In this document: piece by piece, positions 31,877 through 41,044 of the stretch
How the letters are laid out: every line of letters starts with the position of its first letter
How positions within the stretch are numbered: the first letter of the stretch is position 1
Source of the DNA: Planococcus plakortidis
Lineage (GTDB): Bacteria > Bacillota > Bacilli > Bacillales_A > Planococcaceae
DNA length: 64,000 nt
Direction of reading: 5' to 3'
Assembly: GCF_001687605.2 (NCBI RefSeq)
Contig: NZ_CP016539.2
Location: 960,501-1,024,500, forward strand
Notes under the pieces: generated by a model
Databases searched by the model: none
Seen by the model: only the letters and a program-made list of their open reading frames with translations
What the model was told of the DNA's origin: nothing
Made by a program: the position numbers and the translations under genes

Positions 31877-32712
31877 TTGATCTGGCGCCACACTTGTTCC
31901 AGGTAAATCTGCAGTTCGGCATCATCCGTGCTCTGGCCTAAAGTGGTCAGCACGCTATTGACGATGGCTTTGCGCGGCTTTTCGGCCGCGAGTTCATCGG
32001 CGAGAAATGCAATTAATTGCTGCAAGTCAGGATCTTCCGCGGCAGCGGCAAGTGCTTTCAGTTGTTTGGCACTGTCGGTTAAAGTCTGCAGTTCCGCGCT
32101 TTCCTCCAATAGACGCTCGGATAAAAATCGCTTGCCGTCCTTTAACTGGATTTCAACGGCTTGTTTCATACGGAGCACGATATAGTCCGTCAGTTCATCG
32201 AGCGGCAATTGCTGGTCGGTGCCAAGGCGCCATACATGCATCAATTGCTGAAGCGCCCCGTTCGCCATCGCTGCATTCTCAAGCGCATATGGCCTGGCCT
32301 CTTCGCCGAACATATCGACAATTCGGTTGCTGAGCCACCTGAGTTCGGCAATATACTGGCTTTTTCCGAATGCTTTTAACTCCACGTCTTGTGAATAGAA
32401 AATGCTTTCATACAAGGAAAATAGATTTTTCTCATGGTTCATGCGGATGCGGACCGCCAATTGCCTGGCGAATAGATCCGCATCGGAAGGCGACTCCCCC
32501 AAAGCAGCGGCAATGCGTGCTGTCCGGATATCTTCACTGATCGATTCCATTAAGGCAATCAGGCATTCCGATTTCGAGGTGAAGTAATTATAGAACGTGC
32601 CTTTGGAAATTCCGGCTTCGTCCAGAATGTCTTGGATGGACGAGGCATTATAGCCTTTTTGGATAAACAGGCGATGGGCGGCATTGATGATTTGCTGTTT
32701 TTTAGGATTCAT
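31873..32712 (-). CDS. TetR/AcrR-family regulator
   Basis: 279 residues. The N-terminal domain (QQIINAAHRLFIQKGYNASS, then IQDILDEAGISKGTFYNYF) is a standard TetR helix-turn-helix. The C-terminal part, longer than usual, has Leu/Glu-rich helices with a second repeat-like helical tail. It is divergent from an MFS exporter, so it is probably its repressor. A longer frame starts at 32871, but AAGGGGATATT precedes ATG 32712 and the domain begins there. Confidence 0.87.
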   Translation of the reverse strand: MNPKKQQIINAAHRLFIQKGYNASSIQDILDEAGISKGTFYNYFTSKSECLIALMESISEDIRTARIAAALGESPSDADLFARQLAVRIRMNHEKNLFSLYESIFYSQDVELKAFGKSQYIAELRWLSNRIVDMFGEEARPYALENAAMANGALQQLMHVWRLGTDQQLPLDELTDYIVLRMKQAVEIQLKDGKRFLSERLLEESAELQTLTDSAKQLKALAAAAEDPDLQQLIAFLADELAAEKPRKAIVNSVLTTLGQSTDDAELQIYLEQVWRQIK

Positions 32713-32821
32713 AATATCCCCTTTTTGGACTGGTAGTATAGAAAAAAGCATAACGTCAAAAGCCGGTGAAATCAATGTTTCGCGCTTATTTCGTTTTACT
32801 GGAACGTTTTCCTTGTAAAAA

Positions 32822-32838
32822 TTATACCGTGAGTATAA
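32822..32838. promoter_or_regulatory. Candidate TetR operator in the divergent promoter region
   Basis: A perfect inverted repeat TTATAC-CGTGA-GTATAA lies in the 184-bp gap between the regulator and the MFS gene. A further half-site GTATAA is at 32853-32858. TTGTAA at about 32812 and TATAAA or TATAAT boxes overlap it, so binding would block transcription toward the exporter. Confidence 0.5.
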
Positions 32839-32896
32839 AATATGTCGATAGAGTATAATCAGTCGAAACATTTCGGCGAGACGGAGGAAACGAAAG

Positions 32897-34372
32897 ATGA
32901 AAGAAACGACAAAACCACCTTATGGAATAATCGCCATCCTGTTTACCGGGGCATTTGTGGCGATCTTCAACCAAACTTTGCTGAATATCGCCCTGCCGGA
33001 GATCATGATTGACTTATCTGTCGATGCTGCGACCGCCCAATGGCTTGTTACAGGTTATATGCTTGTCAACGGCATCCTGATTCCTGCCAGTGCTTATTTA
33101 ATACAACGCTATTCAAATCGTGCCATTTTCATTGTGGCCATGTCCTTGTTTTCGCTAGGGACATTGTTCGCCGCTGTGGCGCCGGTTTTTTCAATACTGT
33201 TGATCGGCCGTATGGTGCAGGCTTCAGGCGCTGCCCTGATGATGCCGTTATTGATGAATGTCATGCTTGCCGCGTTCCCGATCGAGAAAAGGGGGCAAGC
33301 AATGGGGCTCTTCGGGATGGTCATGGTCGTAGCGCCGGCAATAGGCCCAACGCTCTCGGGGTTTATCGTCCAGACCTACTCATGGAGAATCCTGTTCCTC
33401 ATCGTACTGCCAATAGCCTTGATCCCGTTGCTCCTCGGGATTTTCAAATTGAAAAACCTGACATTCCAAAACCGCGAGTTGTCGCTTGACCCATTATCGC
33501 TTGTACTGTCGAGCCTCGGTTTTGGCGGGATTCTGTACGGCTTCAGTTCAGCGGGATCGCTTGGATGGGAAAACCCGGCTGTCTATTTGACGATCGCGGT
33601 CGGAATCATTTCATTGCTAATCTTCACCTTCCGCCAATTAAAATTGGAGGAACCGTTATTGGAGCTCCGTGTTTACAAGCACCCGATGTTCGCGTTGTCT
33701 TCCATCATTTCGGTCACTTTGTCGATGGCAATGTTCTCTGCGATGATCCTTATGCCAATCTATATCCAGACGATCAAGGGCATCTCTCCGATCCAGTCCG
33801 GCTTGATGATGTTGCCGGGCGCGCTCGTCATGGGTGTCATGTCGCCGGTGACCGGCCGCTTGTTCGACCGGTTCGGCGCGAAAGTGTTGGCATTGCCGGG
33901 TCTCGCGATTGTCGTCTTCACCACCTTTTTGTTCAGCAATTTGTCGATGGAGACTGGATATTATGAAATCATGGCCATCTATACCTTGCGCATGTTCGGG
34001 ATCTCGATGGTCATGATGCCGGTCATGACGAATGGGCTCAACCAATTGCCGATGAAATCCTATCCACACGGTACGGCGATCAATAATACCTTGCAGCAAG
34101 TCTCAGGCGCGATCGGTTCCGCATTCCTGGTCACGCTTATGAACACGCGGACGGAATCGGCTGCACGCGAGCTCATCGCTTCAGGCGTCCCGGAGCAGGC
34201 AGCTACGATTTCCGCCATGCTTGAAGGCATTAATTATTCCTTCACGGTTTCGACGGTTATCGCATTAGCTGCATTCCTGCTTGCGTTCTTCATCAAAAAG
34301 CCTGGGCAGGCTGTAGGGAAAATACAGAAAGAACAAAAAGACCGAGTTTATAAACAACGTTACGCTGATTGA
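32897..34372 (+). CDS. MFS multidrug exporter, DHA2 (EmrB/QacA) type, 14 TMS
   Basis: 491 residues with about 14 hydrophobic segments. LLNIALPEIMIDL, TAQWLVTGYMLVNGIL and GPTLSGFIVQTYSWRILF match DHA2-family drug exporters driven by proton motive force. The substrate is unknown. GGAGGAAACG precedes ATG 32897. The divergent TetR gene suggests ligand-induced expression. Confidence 0.9.
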   Translation: MKETTKPPYGIIAILFTGAFVAIFNQTLLNIALPEIMIDLSVDAATAQWLVTGYMLVNGILIPASAYLIQRYSNRAIFIVAMSLFSLGTLFAAVAPVFSILLIGRMVQASGAALMMPLLMNVMLAAFPIEKRGQAMGLFGMVMVVAPAIGPTLSGFIVQTYSWRILFLIVLPIALIPLLLGIFKLKNLTFQNRELSLDPLSLVLSSLGFGGILYGFSSAGSLGWENPAVYLTIAVGIISLLIFTFRQLKLEEPLLELRVYKHPMFALSSIISVTLSMAMFSAMILMPIYIQTIKGISPIQSGLMMLPGALVMGVMSPVTGRLFDRFGAKVLALPGLAIVVFTTFLFSNLSMETGYYEIMAIYTLRMFGISMVMMPVMTNGLNQLPMKSYPHGTAINNTLQQVSGAIGSAFLVTLMNTRTESAARELIASGVPEQAATISAMLEGINYSFTVSTVIALAAFLLAFFIKKPGQAVGKIQKEQKDRVYKQRYAD

Positions 34373-34480
34373 AAATAGGGCGGCTCCCTGAAAAAAGGGC
34401 CGTCTTTTCATTTGCCTAAAAAGGCGTCCCGTTGCGGAATATGGTACACTTAAGGCATTGAAAAGAAGGTGGAATGGCAC

Positions 34481-35638
34481 ATGAAATTTATTGAAGAGCT
34501 AAGTCCTGTATGGCAGGAAAAATGGAAACAGACCGGTTTTGCCGAGGCGATGCCGATCCAGGAGCAGATGGTTCCTGAAATGCTCGCAGGCAACGATATC
34601 GTAGCCGAATCCCCGACCGGATCCGGGAAAACCTTGGCATATATTTTGCCGATCCTGGAGCGTGTCAACCCGAAAAAACCGAATACACAGGCGATGATCA
34701 TCGCCCCGTCACAGGAACTCGCGATGCAAATCGTCAACGTCTTGCGCGAATGGACAGCCGGAACGGATGTCACGGTCACGCCGTTGATCGGCGGCGCCAA
34801 CATCCAGCGGCAATTGGATAAATTGAAGAAAAAGCCGACGATCGTCGTCGGGACACCGGGACGTTTAAGTGAACTGGTGAAGACGAAAAAGCTCAAGATG
34901 CATGAAGTGCGCATCCTGGTGCTGGACGAGGGCGACCAATTGATGTCGCGCGAGCACCGTGGCGTCATGAAAGAACTGATCGAAAAAACCCAGCAGGACC
35001 GGCAATTGGTACTGGTATCGGCGACCGTCACCGAGGAAATCGAATTGGTGGCGGAGCGCTTGATGAAGCATCCGACACGCTTGCAAGTATCGGCTGAAGA
35101 GATGCCGAAACAGGGCAAGGTGACTCATTCGTTCATCAAAGTCGATGAACGCGACAAGACCGATCTGCTTCGCAGTTTGTCGCATATGGACGGCATCAAG
35201 GCCTTGGCTTTCGTCAACAACCTGGACCAGGTTTTGATGAAAGAAAGCAAATTGAAATTCCGCGATGCGAAAATCGCAACATTGCATTCCGAAATGAAAA
35301 AAGAAGAACGGAAGAAAGCATTGGATGACTTCCGTAAAGGAAACACAGCTGTATTGATCGCAACGGAAGTGGCGGCACGCGGGCTCGATATCGAGCAATT
35401 GACGCATGTCATCCACGTGGATGCGCCCATGACGCTGGAACAATATTTACACCGTTCCGGCAGAACCGGCCGTGCGGGGGCTGATGGGGAAGTGCTGACG
35501 CTTCTTGCCTATGCCGATGAGAAGCATTACAAGAAACTGACGAAGGAATTGCCGGGGAAACCGGTGCAGAAAGTCATGTATGGAGGCAACTTGATAGAAG
35601 GCAATAGCAAAACCATTTCAGCAAAGGGGAAAAAATGA
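34481..35638 (+). CDS. DEAD-box RNA helicase, YfmL-like
   Basis: 385 residues, a minimal two-domain DEAD-box helicase without extensions. SPTGSGKT is motif I, LVLDEGDQLM is motif II with DEGD in place of DEAD, VSATVT is motif III and HRSGRTGRAG motif VI. In size and DEGD it resembles B. subtilis YfmL, implicated in 50S ribosome biogenesis and cold growth. GTG 34469 is in frame, but AAGAAGGTGG (34464-34472) sits at correct spacing for ATG 34481. Its stop overlaps the next start (TGATG). Confidence 0.87.
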   Translation: MKFIEELSPVWQEKWKQTGFAEAMPIQEQMVPEMLAGNDIVAESPTGSGKTLAYILPILERVNPKKPNTQAMIIAPSQELAMQIVNVLREWTAGTDVTVTPLIGGANIQRQLDKLKKKPTIVVGTPGRLSELVKTKKLKMHEVRILVLDEGDQLMSREHRGVMKELIEKTQQDRQLVLVSATVTEEIELVAERLMKHPTRLQVSAEEMPKQGKVTHSFIKVDERDKTDLLRSLSHMDGIKALAFVNNLDQVLMKESKLKFRDAKIATLHSEMKKEERKKALDDFRKGNTAVLIATEVAARGLDIEQLTHVIHVDAPMTLEQYLHRSGRTGRAGADGEVLTLLAYADEKHYKKLTKELPGKPVQKVMYGGNLIEGNSKTISAKGKK

Positions 35639-36861
35639 TGGGTTTTCAGGAAAAACTAGCGCAATACGCGGAATTGGCCGTCCGTGTCGGTGTCAACATC
35701 CAGCCAGGGCAGGAGCTGCTGATTGCGACGACGACAGACACCGTGGAATTCACGCGTTTGGTCGTCGAGAAAGCGTATGAAGCGGGGGCGAAGCAGGTCC
35801 ATATTGCGTTCTCGGACCCGGTGGTGACAAGGACGCATTATGAATTGGCACCAGAGGCGTCATTCCGCGAATTCCCGGATTGGGTCGTCAAGCAGCGCGA
35901 CGCCATCATCGACCAAAAAGGCGCGTTTTTGTGGATTGACGCGGAAGATCCGGACTTGCTTACCGGCATTCCGGCAAAACGGCTAAGCGACGCACAGAAA
36001 TCCGCAGGGAAAGCATTGGAACGCTACCGGCAGGCGGTTGGTTCCGATAAGATTGCCTGGTCGATCGTCGCGATCCCATCGGAGAAATGGGCACAGAAAG
36101 TATTCCCGGGCGAACATGACCAGATGGCCGCTTTATGGCAAGCAATTTTCCAGACCGTGCGCATTGGGGACGGTGACGCAGTCGCACTGTGGAATGCACA
36201 TATTTCCAGCCTGGAACGGAGGGCATCCGCATTGAACGAGCGGCGCTACAAAAAATTGCATTACCGTGCGCCAGGCACCGATTTAACAATCGGCTTGCCC
36301 CAGGGCCATATTTGGATGAGCGGGGCTTCCCGGACACCGGATGAAGTGCCGTTCATCGCCAATATACCCACTGAAGAAGTGTACACCGTCCCGGCGAAAC
36401 TGGAAGTGGAAGGCATCGTGCGCAATACGAAGCCGCTCATCTACCAGGGCAATATCATCGATGGCTTCACATTGCAATTCGAAAATGGCCGCATTACGGA
36501 AGCACAAGCAGAAGTCGGGCAGGAGCTGCTGGATGAATTGATTTCAGCCGACGAAGGCGCGGCGTATCTCGGGGAAGTGGCACTTGTGCCGGTTAAATCG
36601 CCCATATCGGATTCTGGTATTTTGTTCTATAATACCTTGTTCGATGAAAATGCATCGAATCATTTGGCTATCGGCGATTCCTATCCGACTTGCCTCGAAG
36701 GCGGAAAAGACATGGACCGTCAACAATTGAAGGAATATGGATTGAATACGTCGATTGTCCATGAGGATTTCATGATCGGCTCAAGTGATATGGACATCGA
36801 CGGTATTAGGGAAGACGGCAAGACCGAAGCGATTTTCCGAAAAGGAAATTGGGCATTCTAA
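35638..36861 (+). CDS. M29-family aminopeptidase (AmpS/PepS type), copy 1
   Basis: 407 residues, cytosolic metallo-aminopeptidase of family M29. Typical segments are YAELAVRVGVNIQPGQELLI, GNIIDGFTLQFENGRI, GEVALVPVKSPI and LFDENASNHLAIGD, with metal-binding Glu, His and Asp in the C-terminal half (MIGSSDMDIDGI). AAAGGGG at 35623-35629 favours ATG 35638 over ATG 35635. A clear paralog is at 47260-48492. It probably shares transcription with the helicase upstream. Confidence 0.88.
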   Translation: MGFQEKLAQYAELAVRVGVNIQPGQELLIATTTDTVEFTRLVVEKAYEAGAKQVHIAFSDPVVTRTHYELAPEASFREFPDWVVKQRDAIIDQKGAFLWIDAEDPDLLTGIPAKRLSDAQKSAGKALERYRQAVGSDKIAWSIVAIPSEKWAQKVFPGEHDQMAALWQAIFQTVRIGDGDAVALWNAHISSLERRASALNERRYKKLHYRAPGTDLTIGLPQGHIWMSGASRTPDEVPFIANIPTEEVYTVPAKLEVEGIVRNTKPLIYQGNIIDGFTLQFENGRITEAQAEVGQELLDELISADEGAAYLGEVALVPVKSPISDSGILFYNTLFDENASNHLAIGDSYPTCLEGGKDMDRQQLKEYGLNTSIVHEDFMIGSSDMDIDGIREDGKTEAIFRKGNWAF

Positions 36862-36873
36862 CGAGGTGAGCAT

Positions 36874-37818
36874 ATGAAAAAGACGATCAGCATGGTAGCG
36901 GCAGGGCTTTTGTTATTGGCTGGCAACCCGGCATCTGCAGAGCCGCAAACACCTGCCGTTTATGTGGCCATCGGCGATTCACTGGCGGCAGGCCAGACGC
37001 CGAACCGGTCAATCGACAGCGGCTATGCGGATTTGATTGCGCAGGAGTTGGGGCGCAACCAGCCGCTGGCGTTCTATTCGAAAGACTTGGCATTTCCTGG
37101 CTTCACGGCGGGCGACGTCCTGGACAGTATCGAATCGGACGAAGCCAAAGAACTGCTGGGTTCGGCGAATATCATTACGGTTTCTGCCGGAGCGAATGAT
37201 TTGCTGCGCCTCGTGCAAGCAAACGCCGCTGAAGGCGCATTGAGTTTCGAGGAGATCCAGGCAGATTATGCATTGAACGCAGCCCGTGAAAATGTCAGGG
37301 AAATTCTTTCTGGGTTAGAAGAGTTGGCGCCATCAGCCGAAGTCTATGTCATGGGATATTATTTTGCGTATCCGCACGCAAGGGCCAGCCAAAAACAAGG
37401 GACGGCCGGGCAGCTGGAACAATTGAACGCCATTCTCAAGCAGGAAGCGGAACGGACAGGCGCAATATTTGTCGATGTAGCCGAGCGCTTCGGTGAGGAT
37501 GCCGTGGAACTCGTTCCGAATTCAGGAGACGTCCATCCGAATATAGCTGGTTATCAGGAGATGGCAAACGCTTTCTTTGAACATTATGCAGGAGGCTTTG
37601 AAGTAGAAGATGCAGAGCTTCCGGAACCGGCGCCTGTAACTTTCGAAGAAATCCAGCAAATGCAGGGGCAGGAAGAGGGAGAGCCATCAGGTGAAGCCGA
37701 GGGGGCAGAAGAAGAGCCTGAAATGGAAGGTGCTTCAGATGATGATTCTGCCGCCAAGCCTTCCGATAGCAAAAAGCTTGATTTTCTAGCGATCCGCCAG
37801 GCATTGCTGCTTGTTTAA
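36874..37818 (+). CDS. Secreted SGNH/GDSL-family esterase
   Basis: 314 residues. A signal peptide MKKTISMVAAGLLLLAGNP ends near ASA. Block I is AIGDSLAAG with catalytic Ser36, SAGANDLL is block III and DVHPNIAGYQEM is block V with the Asp/His pair. The last 80 residues are strongly acidic (Glu/Pro/Ser-rich), then a short hydrophobic end. It should act outside the membrane on an ester or acyl substrate. It follows the M29 gene by 12 bases. Confidence 0.85.
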   Translation: MKKTISMVAAGLLLLAGNPASAEPQTPAVYVAIGDSLAAGQTPNRSIDSGYADLIAQELGRNQPLAFYSKDLAFPGFTAGDVLDSIESDEAKELLGSANIITVSAGANDLLRLVQANAAEGALSFEEIQADYALNAARENVREILSGLEELAPSAEVYVMGYYFAYPHARASQKQGTAGQLEQLNAILKQEAERTGAIFVDVAERFGEDAVELVPNSGDVHPNIAGYQEMANAFFEHYAGGFEVEDAELPEPAPVTFEEIQQMQGQEEGEPSGEAEGAEEEPEMEGASDDDSAAKPSDSKKLDFLAIRQALLLV

Positions 37819-37836
37819 AAGTTCAAATCAACAATA

Positions 37837-37875
37837 AAAAGGCCGGAGAAAATGATTCATTTTCTCCGGCCTTTT
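37837..37875. terminator. Bidirectional terminator after the SGNH gene
   Basis: A perfect 19-bp stem: 37837-37855 (AAAAGGCCGGAGAAAATGA) with 37857-37875. It also ends the small minus-strand gene at 37881. Confidence 0.95.
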
Positions 37876-37880
37876 ATCGT

Positions 37881-38030
37881 TCAGCGGCTCTTTCGTGAGT
37901 CGCTGCGGTTGCGTGCATCGCTTTCATTGTCCGTATTGTTCTTTTTGCGGTTGTTCATCACTTTGCGGATGATCGGGTATGCAATCGGCCCGTATTTAAT
38001 CGCAGATCTGACAAGTCTTCCAATCGCCAT
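37881..38030 (-). CDS. 49-aa basic protein of unknown function
   Basis: MAIGRLVRSAIKYGPIAYPI followed by an Arg/Lys/Asn/Ser-rich tail. A GGAG site lies 9 bases before ATG 38030. An N-terminal amphipathic or membrane-facing stretch plus a charged tail is all that can be said. Similar short proteins occur in Bacillales as I recall. It is a single-gene unit ending at the shared terminator. Confidence 0.6.
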   Translation of the reverse strand: MAIGRLVRSAIKYGPIAYPIIRKVMNNRKKNNTDNESDARNRSDSRKSR

Positions 38031-38094
38031 ATTATATCGCTCCATTCATTTATCGTATTGAGGATTAGTATAGTTTTCCCGGTTTGGACTGATT

Positions 38095-39177
38095 TCAAAC
38101 ATCGGTAGGCGCCATGGCGTGGGCGATCAATATATCCTTATAGGAATGGACGCTTGAAATGGAAACGTATTCTGCATTACCGTGCCAGTCATCTCCGCTC
38201 GGCCCGAATTCGATGGCGCCTTGCCCGCCGGTTTTCTCGGCATAATAACGGGTATCGGCAGCACCGTGCTGCCCAAACAGTACAGGCTGTTCGGAGAGCG
38301 TCGATTCGACCGCTTTCATCAAGGTCTGGATATACGGGTGATCGTCCGTCGTCGTCAATGCAGGGGTCGAACCGCTCGCTTTATACTCCATGTCGAGCTC
38401 GAGCGTATCCGCCAGCTGTTCCATTTGCCGGATGATCTCGTCTTTATCCTGTCCTGGCATGAAGCGGATATCGTAGGACATCTTGCAGATTTCCGGCACC
38501 ACGTTATAACGGTCGCCTGCGTTGATGATCGGCAAGTTGACGGATGGCTGCTCATAGTATTCCGTCGATTCTTTGCGGAACGGCAAATCCTTCATGCCGG
38601 CATGGAATTTCATCGCCGATTCGATGGCGTTAATGCCCTCCCATGGGCGCGATCCATGTGCTGGCTTGCCTTTAAACGTCAAGTCCATTCTTAGTATGCC
38701 TTTTGATTGCAAGCCGATCTTCAAATGGGTCGGCTCGCCACAAATGACGAAATCGCCGTAATGGCCTTGATCGACCAGCCATTTCGATGTATTGCGGCCG
38801 CCGATCTCTTCGTCGGTGACAATATGCAGGTGCACTTCGCGCGGCAAGGCGGAAGCATCGAGGTCAACAAATGCTTGCATCATGGCAGCGACGCCCGCTT
38901 TCATGTCGGCGGATCCGCGGCCATACAGTTTATCGCCTTCTTCAATAGGGGAAAATTGTTCTTTATGTCCCGGCACGACGTCAACGTGGCCGTTCCAGAT
39001 GATCTTTTCGGCACCTTGCCCCTTAGATGCCGTCAACATCAAGTAGCCGTCGTTATCATGCACTTCCACTTCTTCGCCTTTCGCCTTGAGCCAGGCAGAG
39101 CAGAAAAGCAAGGCTTCGTTTGCGCCTTCTTTCGTATCGCTTTCGATCTTGATCAAATCCTTCAATAAATCAATCAT
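38095..39177 (-). CDS. M20-family metallopeptidase (ArgE/DapE-like deacylase)
   Basis: 360 residues. WNGHVDVVPG holds the first metal His/Asp, GRGSADMKAG the bridging Asp, VTDEEIGG the catalytic Glu pair and ICGEPTH the next ligand; the dimerisation domain contains GKPAHGSRPWEG. The C-terminal FGPSGDDWHGNAE supplies the last His. It hydrolyses an amide of an N-acyl amino acid or a dipeptide. The only good binding site (GGTGGAGG) is about 21 bases before ATG 39177, with an 18-base hairpin between. Confidence 0.85.
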   Translation of the reverse strand: MIDLLKDLIKIESDTKEGANEALLFCSAWLKAKGEEVEVHDNDGYLMLTASKGQGAEKIIWNGHVDVVPGHKEQFSPIEEGDKLYGRGSADMKAGVAAMMQAFVDLDASALPREVHLHIVTDEEIGGRNTSKWLVDQGHYGDFVICGEPTHLKIGLQSKGILRMDLTFKGKPAHGSRPWEGINAIESAMKFHAGMKDLPFRKESTEYYEQPSVNLPIINAGDRYNVVPEICKMSYDIRFMPGQDKDEIIRQMEQLADTLELDMEYKASGSTPALTTTDDHPYIQTLMKAVESTLSEQPVLFGQHGAADTRYYAEKTGGQGAIEFGPSGDDWHGNAEYVSISSVHSYKDILIAHAMAPTDV

Positions 39178-39264
39178 AGAATCGGCAGTTTTCCAACTGC
39201 CTCCACCACCTTCCAGAAAGTTTGCTTGTTTTTAACTACCCTAATCCAGCCTGCTGAAACAGCC

Positions 39265-39293
39265 TTGCAAGCGAAGTGTGCGTTGTGTACAAT
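39265..39293 (+). promoter_or_regulatory. Promoter of the TPP riboswitch-thiT unit
   Basis: TTGCAA (39265-39270) and TACAAT (39288-39293) with an exact 17-base spacer, about 28 bases before the aptamer. Confidence 0.75.
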
Positions 39294-39320
39294 ACACATA
39301 ATAGCGAAATAATTGTATAC

Positions 39321-39405
39321 ACCACAAGGGGAGCTTTGGCTGAGAGTGAACGATTAAGTTCTTACCCTTCGAACCTGTAAGTTAACGCTTGCGCAGGGAT
39401 GTGGA
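39321..39405 (+). ncRNA. TPP (thi-box) riboswitch aptamer
   Basis: Conserved thi-box segments are present: CACAAGGGGAGC, GGCTGAGAG, ACCCTT..GAACCTG and GCGCAGGGA. P1 forms between CCACA (39322-39326) and TGTGG (39400-39404). It binds thiamine pyrophosphate and is followed by a terminator and thiT, so high TPP should stop transcription of the thiamine transporter. Confidence 0.95.
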
Positions 39406-39422
39406 TGGAAAACCGGCCCGAG

Positions 39423-39455
39423 CGGCGCCAGGATCTGTCCTGGCGCCGTTTTTTA
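39423..39455 (+). terminator. Riboswitch-controlled terminator upstream of thiT
   Basis: CGGCGCCAGGA (39423-39433) pairs perfectly with TCCTGGCGCCG (39438-39448), loop TCTG, followed by T6. It is the expression platform of the TPP riboswitch. Confidence 0.93.
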
Positions 39456-39509
39456 TTATTGAAAAACGGTCCTTCTGGTGATGTGCAAATCCAAAAGGAG
39501 GCAGTTTGA

Positions 39510-40085
39510 ATGAGGAATAAACGCGTGTTATTGATGGTCGAGATTGCGATTTTTGCAGCTCTCGGCTTTGTATTGGATTTTATCGCCTTTCGCATGCCGC
39601 AAGGCGGTTCGGTCAGCCTGGTCATGATCCCGATTGTGTTGATGGCTTTCCGCCGAGGGGTTGGGGCAGGGATTATCACGGGGCTTCTCGTCGGGTTGTT
39701 GCAGATCGTTACAGGTTTCATCTCGGTTGCGCCATTGTCGTTCGGCTTTGTCGTCATGCAAGTCGTTTTGGATTATTTATTGGCGTACGGCGTTGTCGGC
39801 TTAGCGGGGGTGATGCGCGGCCGTTACATGGAAGCCGTGCAGTCGAAGAAGACCGGGAAAGTCTTTGCCATGGTGGCGCTGGGCGTATTGATCGGCTCAT
39901 TTCTCCGTTATACAGTCCACGTCATTACGGGTATCCTGTTTTTCGGCATGTTTGCTGAAGGCAATGTCTTTATCTATTCAGCGGTCTACAACGCAACCTA
40001 TATGATTCCCGTAGCGCTTGTCGCGGCGATTGTTTGCTCTTTGCTGTTCATTACAGCGCCGCGGCTGACACAGCCGGATTCATGA
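39510..40085 (+). CDS. thiT: ThiT, substrate-binding subunit of the thiamine ECF transporter
   Basis: A 191-residue integral membrane protein with six hydrophobic segments. ALGFVLDFIAFRMPQGGSVS and the C-terminal half match ThiT (YuaJ), which captures thiamine and docks to a shared EcfAA'T module encoded elsewhere. AGGAGGC precedes ATG 39510. Control by the TPP riboswitch upstream supports the call. It is followed by its own terminator. Confidence 0.93.
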   Translation: MRNKRVLLMVEIAIFAALGFVLDFIAFRMPQGGSVSLVMIPIVLMAFRRGVGAGIITGLLVGLLQIVTGFISVAPLSFGFVVMQVVLDYLLAYGVVGLAGVMRGRYMEAVQSKKTGKVFAMVALGVLIGSFLRYTVHVITGILFFGMFAEGNVFIYSAVYNATYMIPVALVAAIVCSLLFITAPRLTQPDS

Positions 40086-40087
40086 TC

Positions 40088-40116
40088 AAAACCGCCTAGC
40101 GATAGGCGGTTTTTTG
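40088..40116 (+). terminator. Terminator after thiT
   Basis: AAAACCGCCTA (from 40088) pairs with TAGGCGGTTTT, loop GCGA, followed by T residues. Confidence 0.93.
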
Positions 40117-40244
40117 ATGGATAAAGAAAATAATGAGCGCTCTTTTTTGGTTATTTATGGGAAATGCTCGAAAGGTATGAGAGGCGAGAGCGACTTATTC
40201 TATGTTATAATGCTCAAATAGAATAGTTTGAAAGAAGGGTCAGT

Positions 40245-40997
40245 ATGATAGCGACTAATGAAAAAGATATTGAAGGATTAAAAAAAGCCGGGCAAATGGT
40301 GGCGGAAATCCGCGAAACGATGAAAGCGGCCGTAAAACCGGGCATTACGACAAAAGAACTCGACGAACTTGGCGGCCGCCTGTTCAAAGAATGGGGCGGC
40401 GTCTCTGCCCCGAAATCGGAATATGATTTCCCCGGCTATACATGCATCAGCGTCAACGAAGAAGTGGCGCACGGGATTCCAGGGAAACGCGTCATCAACG
40501 ACGGCGATATCGTCAATATCGATGTGTCGGGTTCGTTTGGCGATTATTTTGCGGATACCGGCATTTCTTTTGTGGTCGGGGAAGGCCATGAAGATAAAGA
40601 AAAGCTTTGCAAAGCAGCAGAATCCGCCTTTGAACGCGCGATGACAAAAGTGAAGGCTGGGGCGAAGCTGAACCAGATCGGTAAGGCAGTCGAGCGTGAA
40701 GCAAAAGATCAAGGCTTGTTCGTCATCAAGAACCTGACGGGCCATGGTGTCGGGAAATCGCTTCATGAAGCGCCGCAGCATATCCTCAATTATTACGATG
40801 CGTGGGAGACGACGATCTTGAAAGAAGGCATGGTGCTCGCAGTCGAGCCGTTTATTTCCCAAAAGGCCGAGCACATCATCGAGTCAGGGGATGGCTGGAC
40901 CTTTATCACGCCGGACCAATCGCTTGTGGCGCAGATCGAGCATACCGTACTCGTCACAAAAGGCGAACCGGTTTTGCTGACGAAACTTGAAAAATAA
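40245..40997 (+). CDS. map: Methionine aminopeptidase type I
   Basis: A 250-residue M24A enzyme that removes the initiator Met. Metal ligands are visible in NIDVSGSFGDYFADT (two Asp), GHGVGKSLHEAP (His), AVEPF (Glu) and AQIEHTVLV (Glu). It stands alone, not next to adk-infA, so it is probably the second Map copy (YflG type). TATAAT at about 40205 serves as -10. It is convergent with the TspO-like gene. Confidence 0.93.
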   Translation: MIATNEKDIEGLKKAGQMVAEIRETMKAAVKPGITTKELDELGGRLFKEWGGVSAPKSEYDFPGYTCISVNEEVAHGIPGKRVINDGDIVNIDVSGSFGDYFADTGISFVVGEGHEDKEKLCKAAESAFERAMTKVKAGAKLNQIGKAVEREAKDQGLFVIKNLTGHGVGKSLHEAPQHILNYYDAWETTILKEGMVLAVEPFISQKAEHIIESGDGWTFITPDQSLVAQIEHTVLVTKGEPVLLTKLEK

Positions 40998-41010
40998 AAG
41001 CATCGAATAT

Positions 41011-41044
41011 AAAAAAACAACCATCAGCCGATGGTTGTTTTTTT
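41011..41044. terminator. Bidirectional terminator between map and the TspO-like gene
   Basis: CAACCATC (41018-41025) pairs with GATGGTTG (41030-41037), flanked by A7 and T7, loop AGCC. Confidence 0.93.

Noticed and set aside
34865-35443. Antisense 192-codon frame over the DEAD-box helicase
   Set aside because: Shadow of the helicase motifs; no independent signal.
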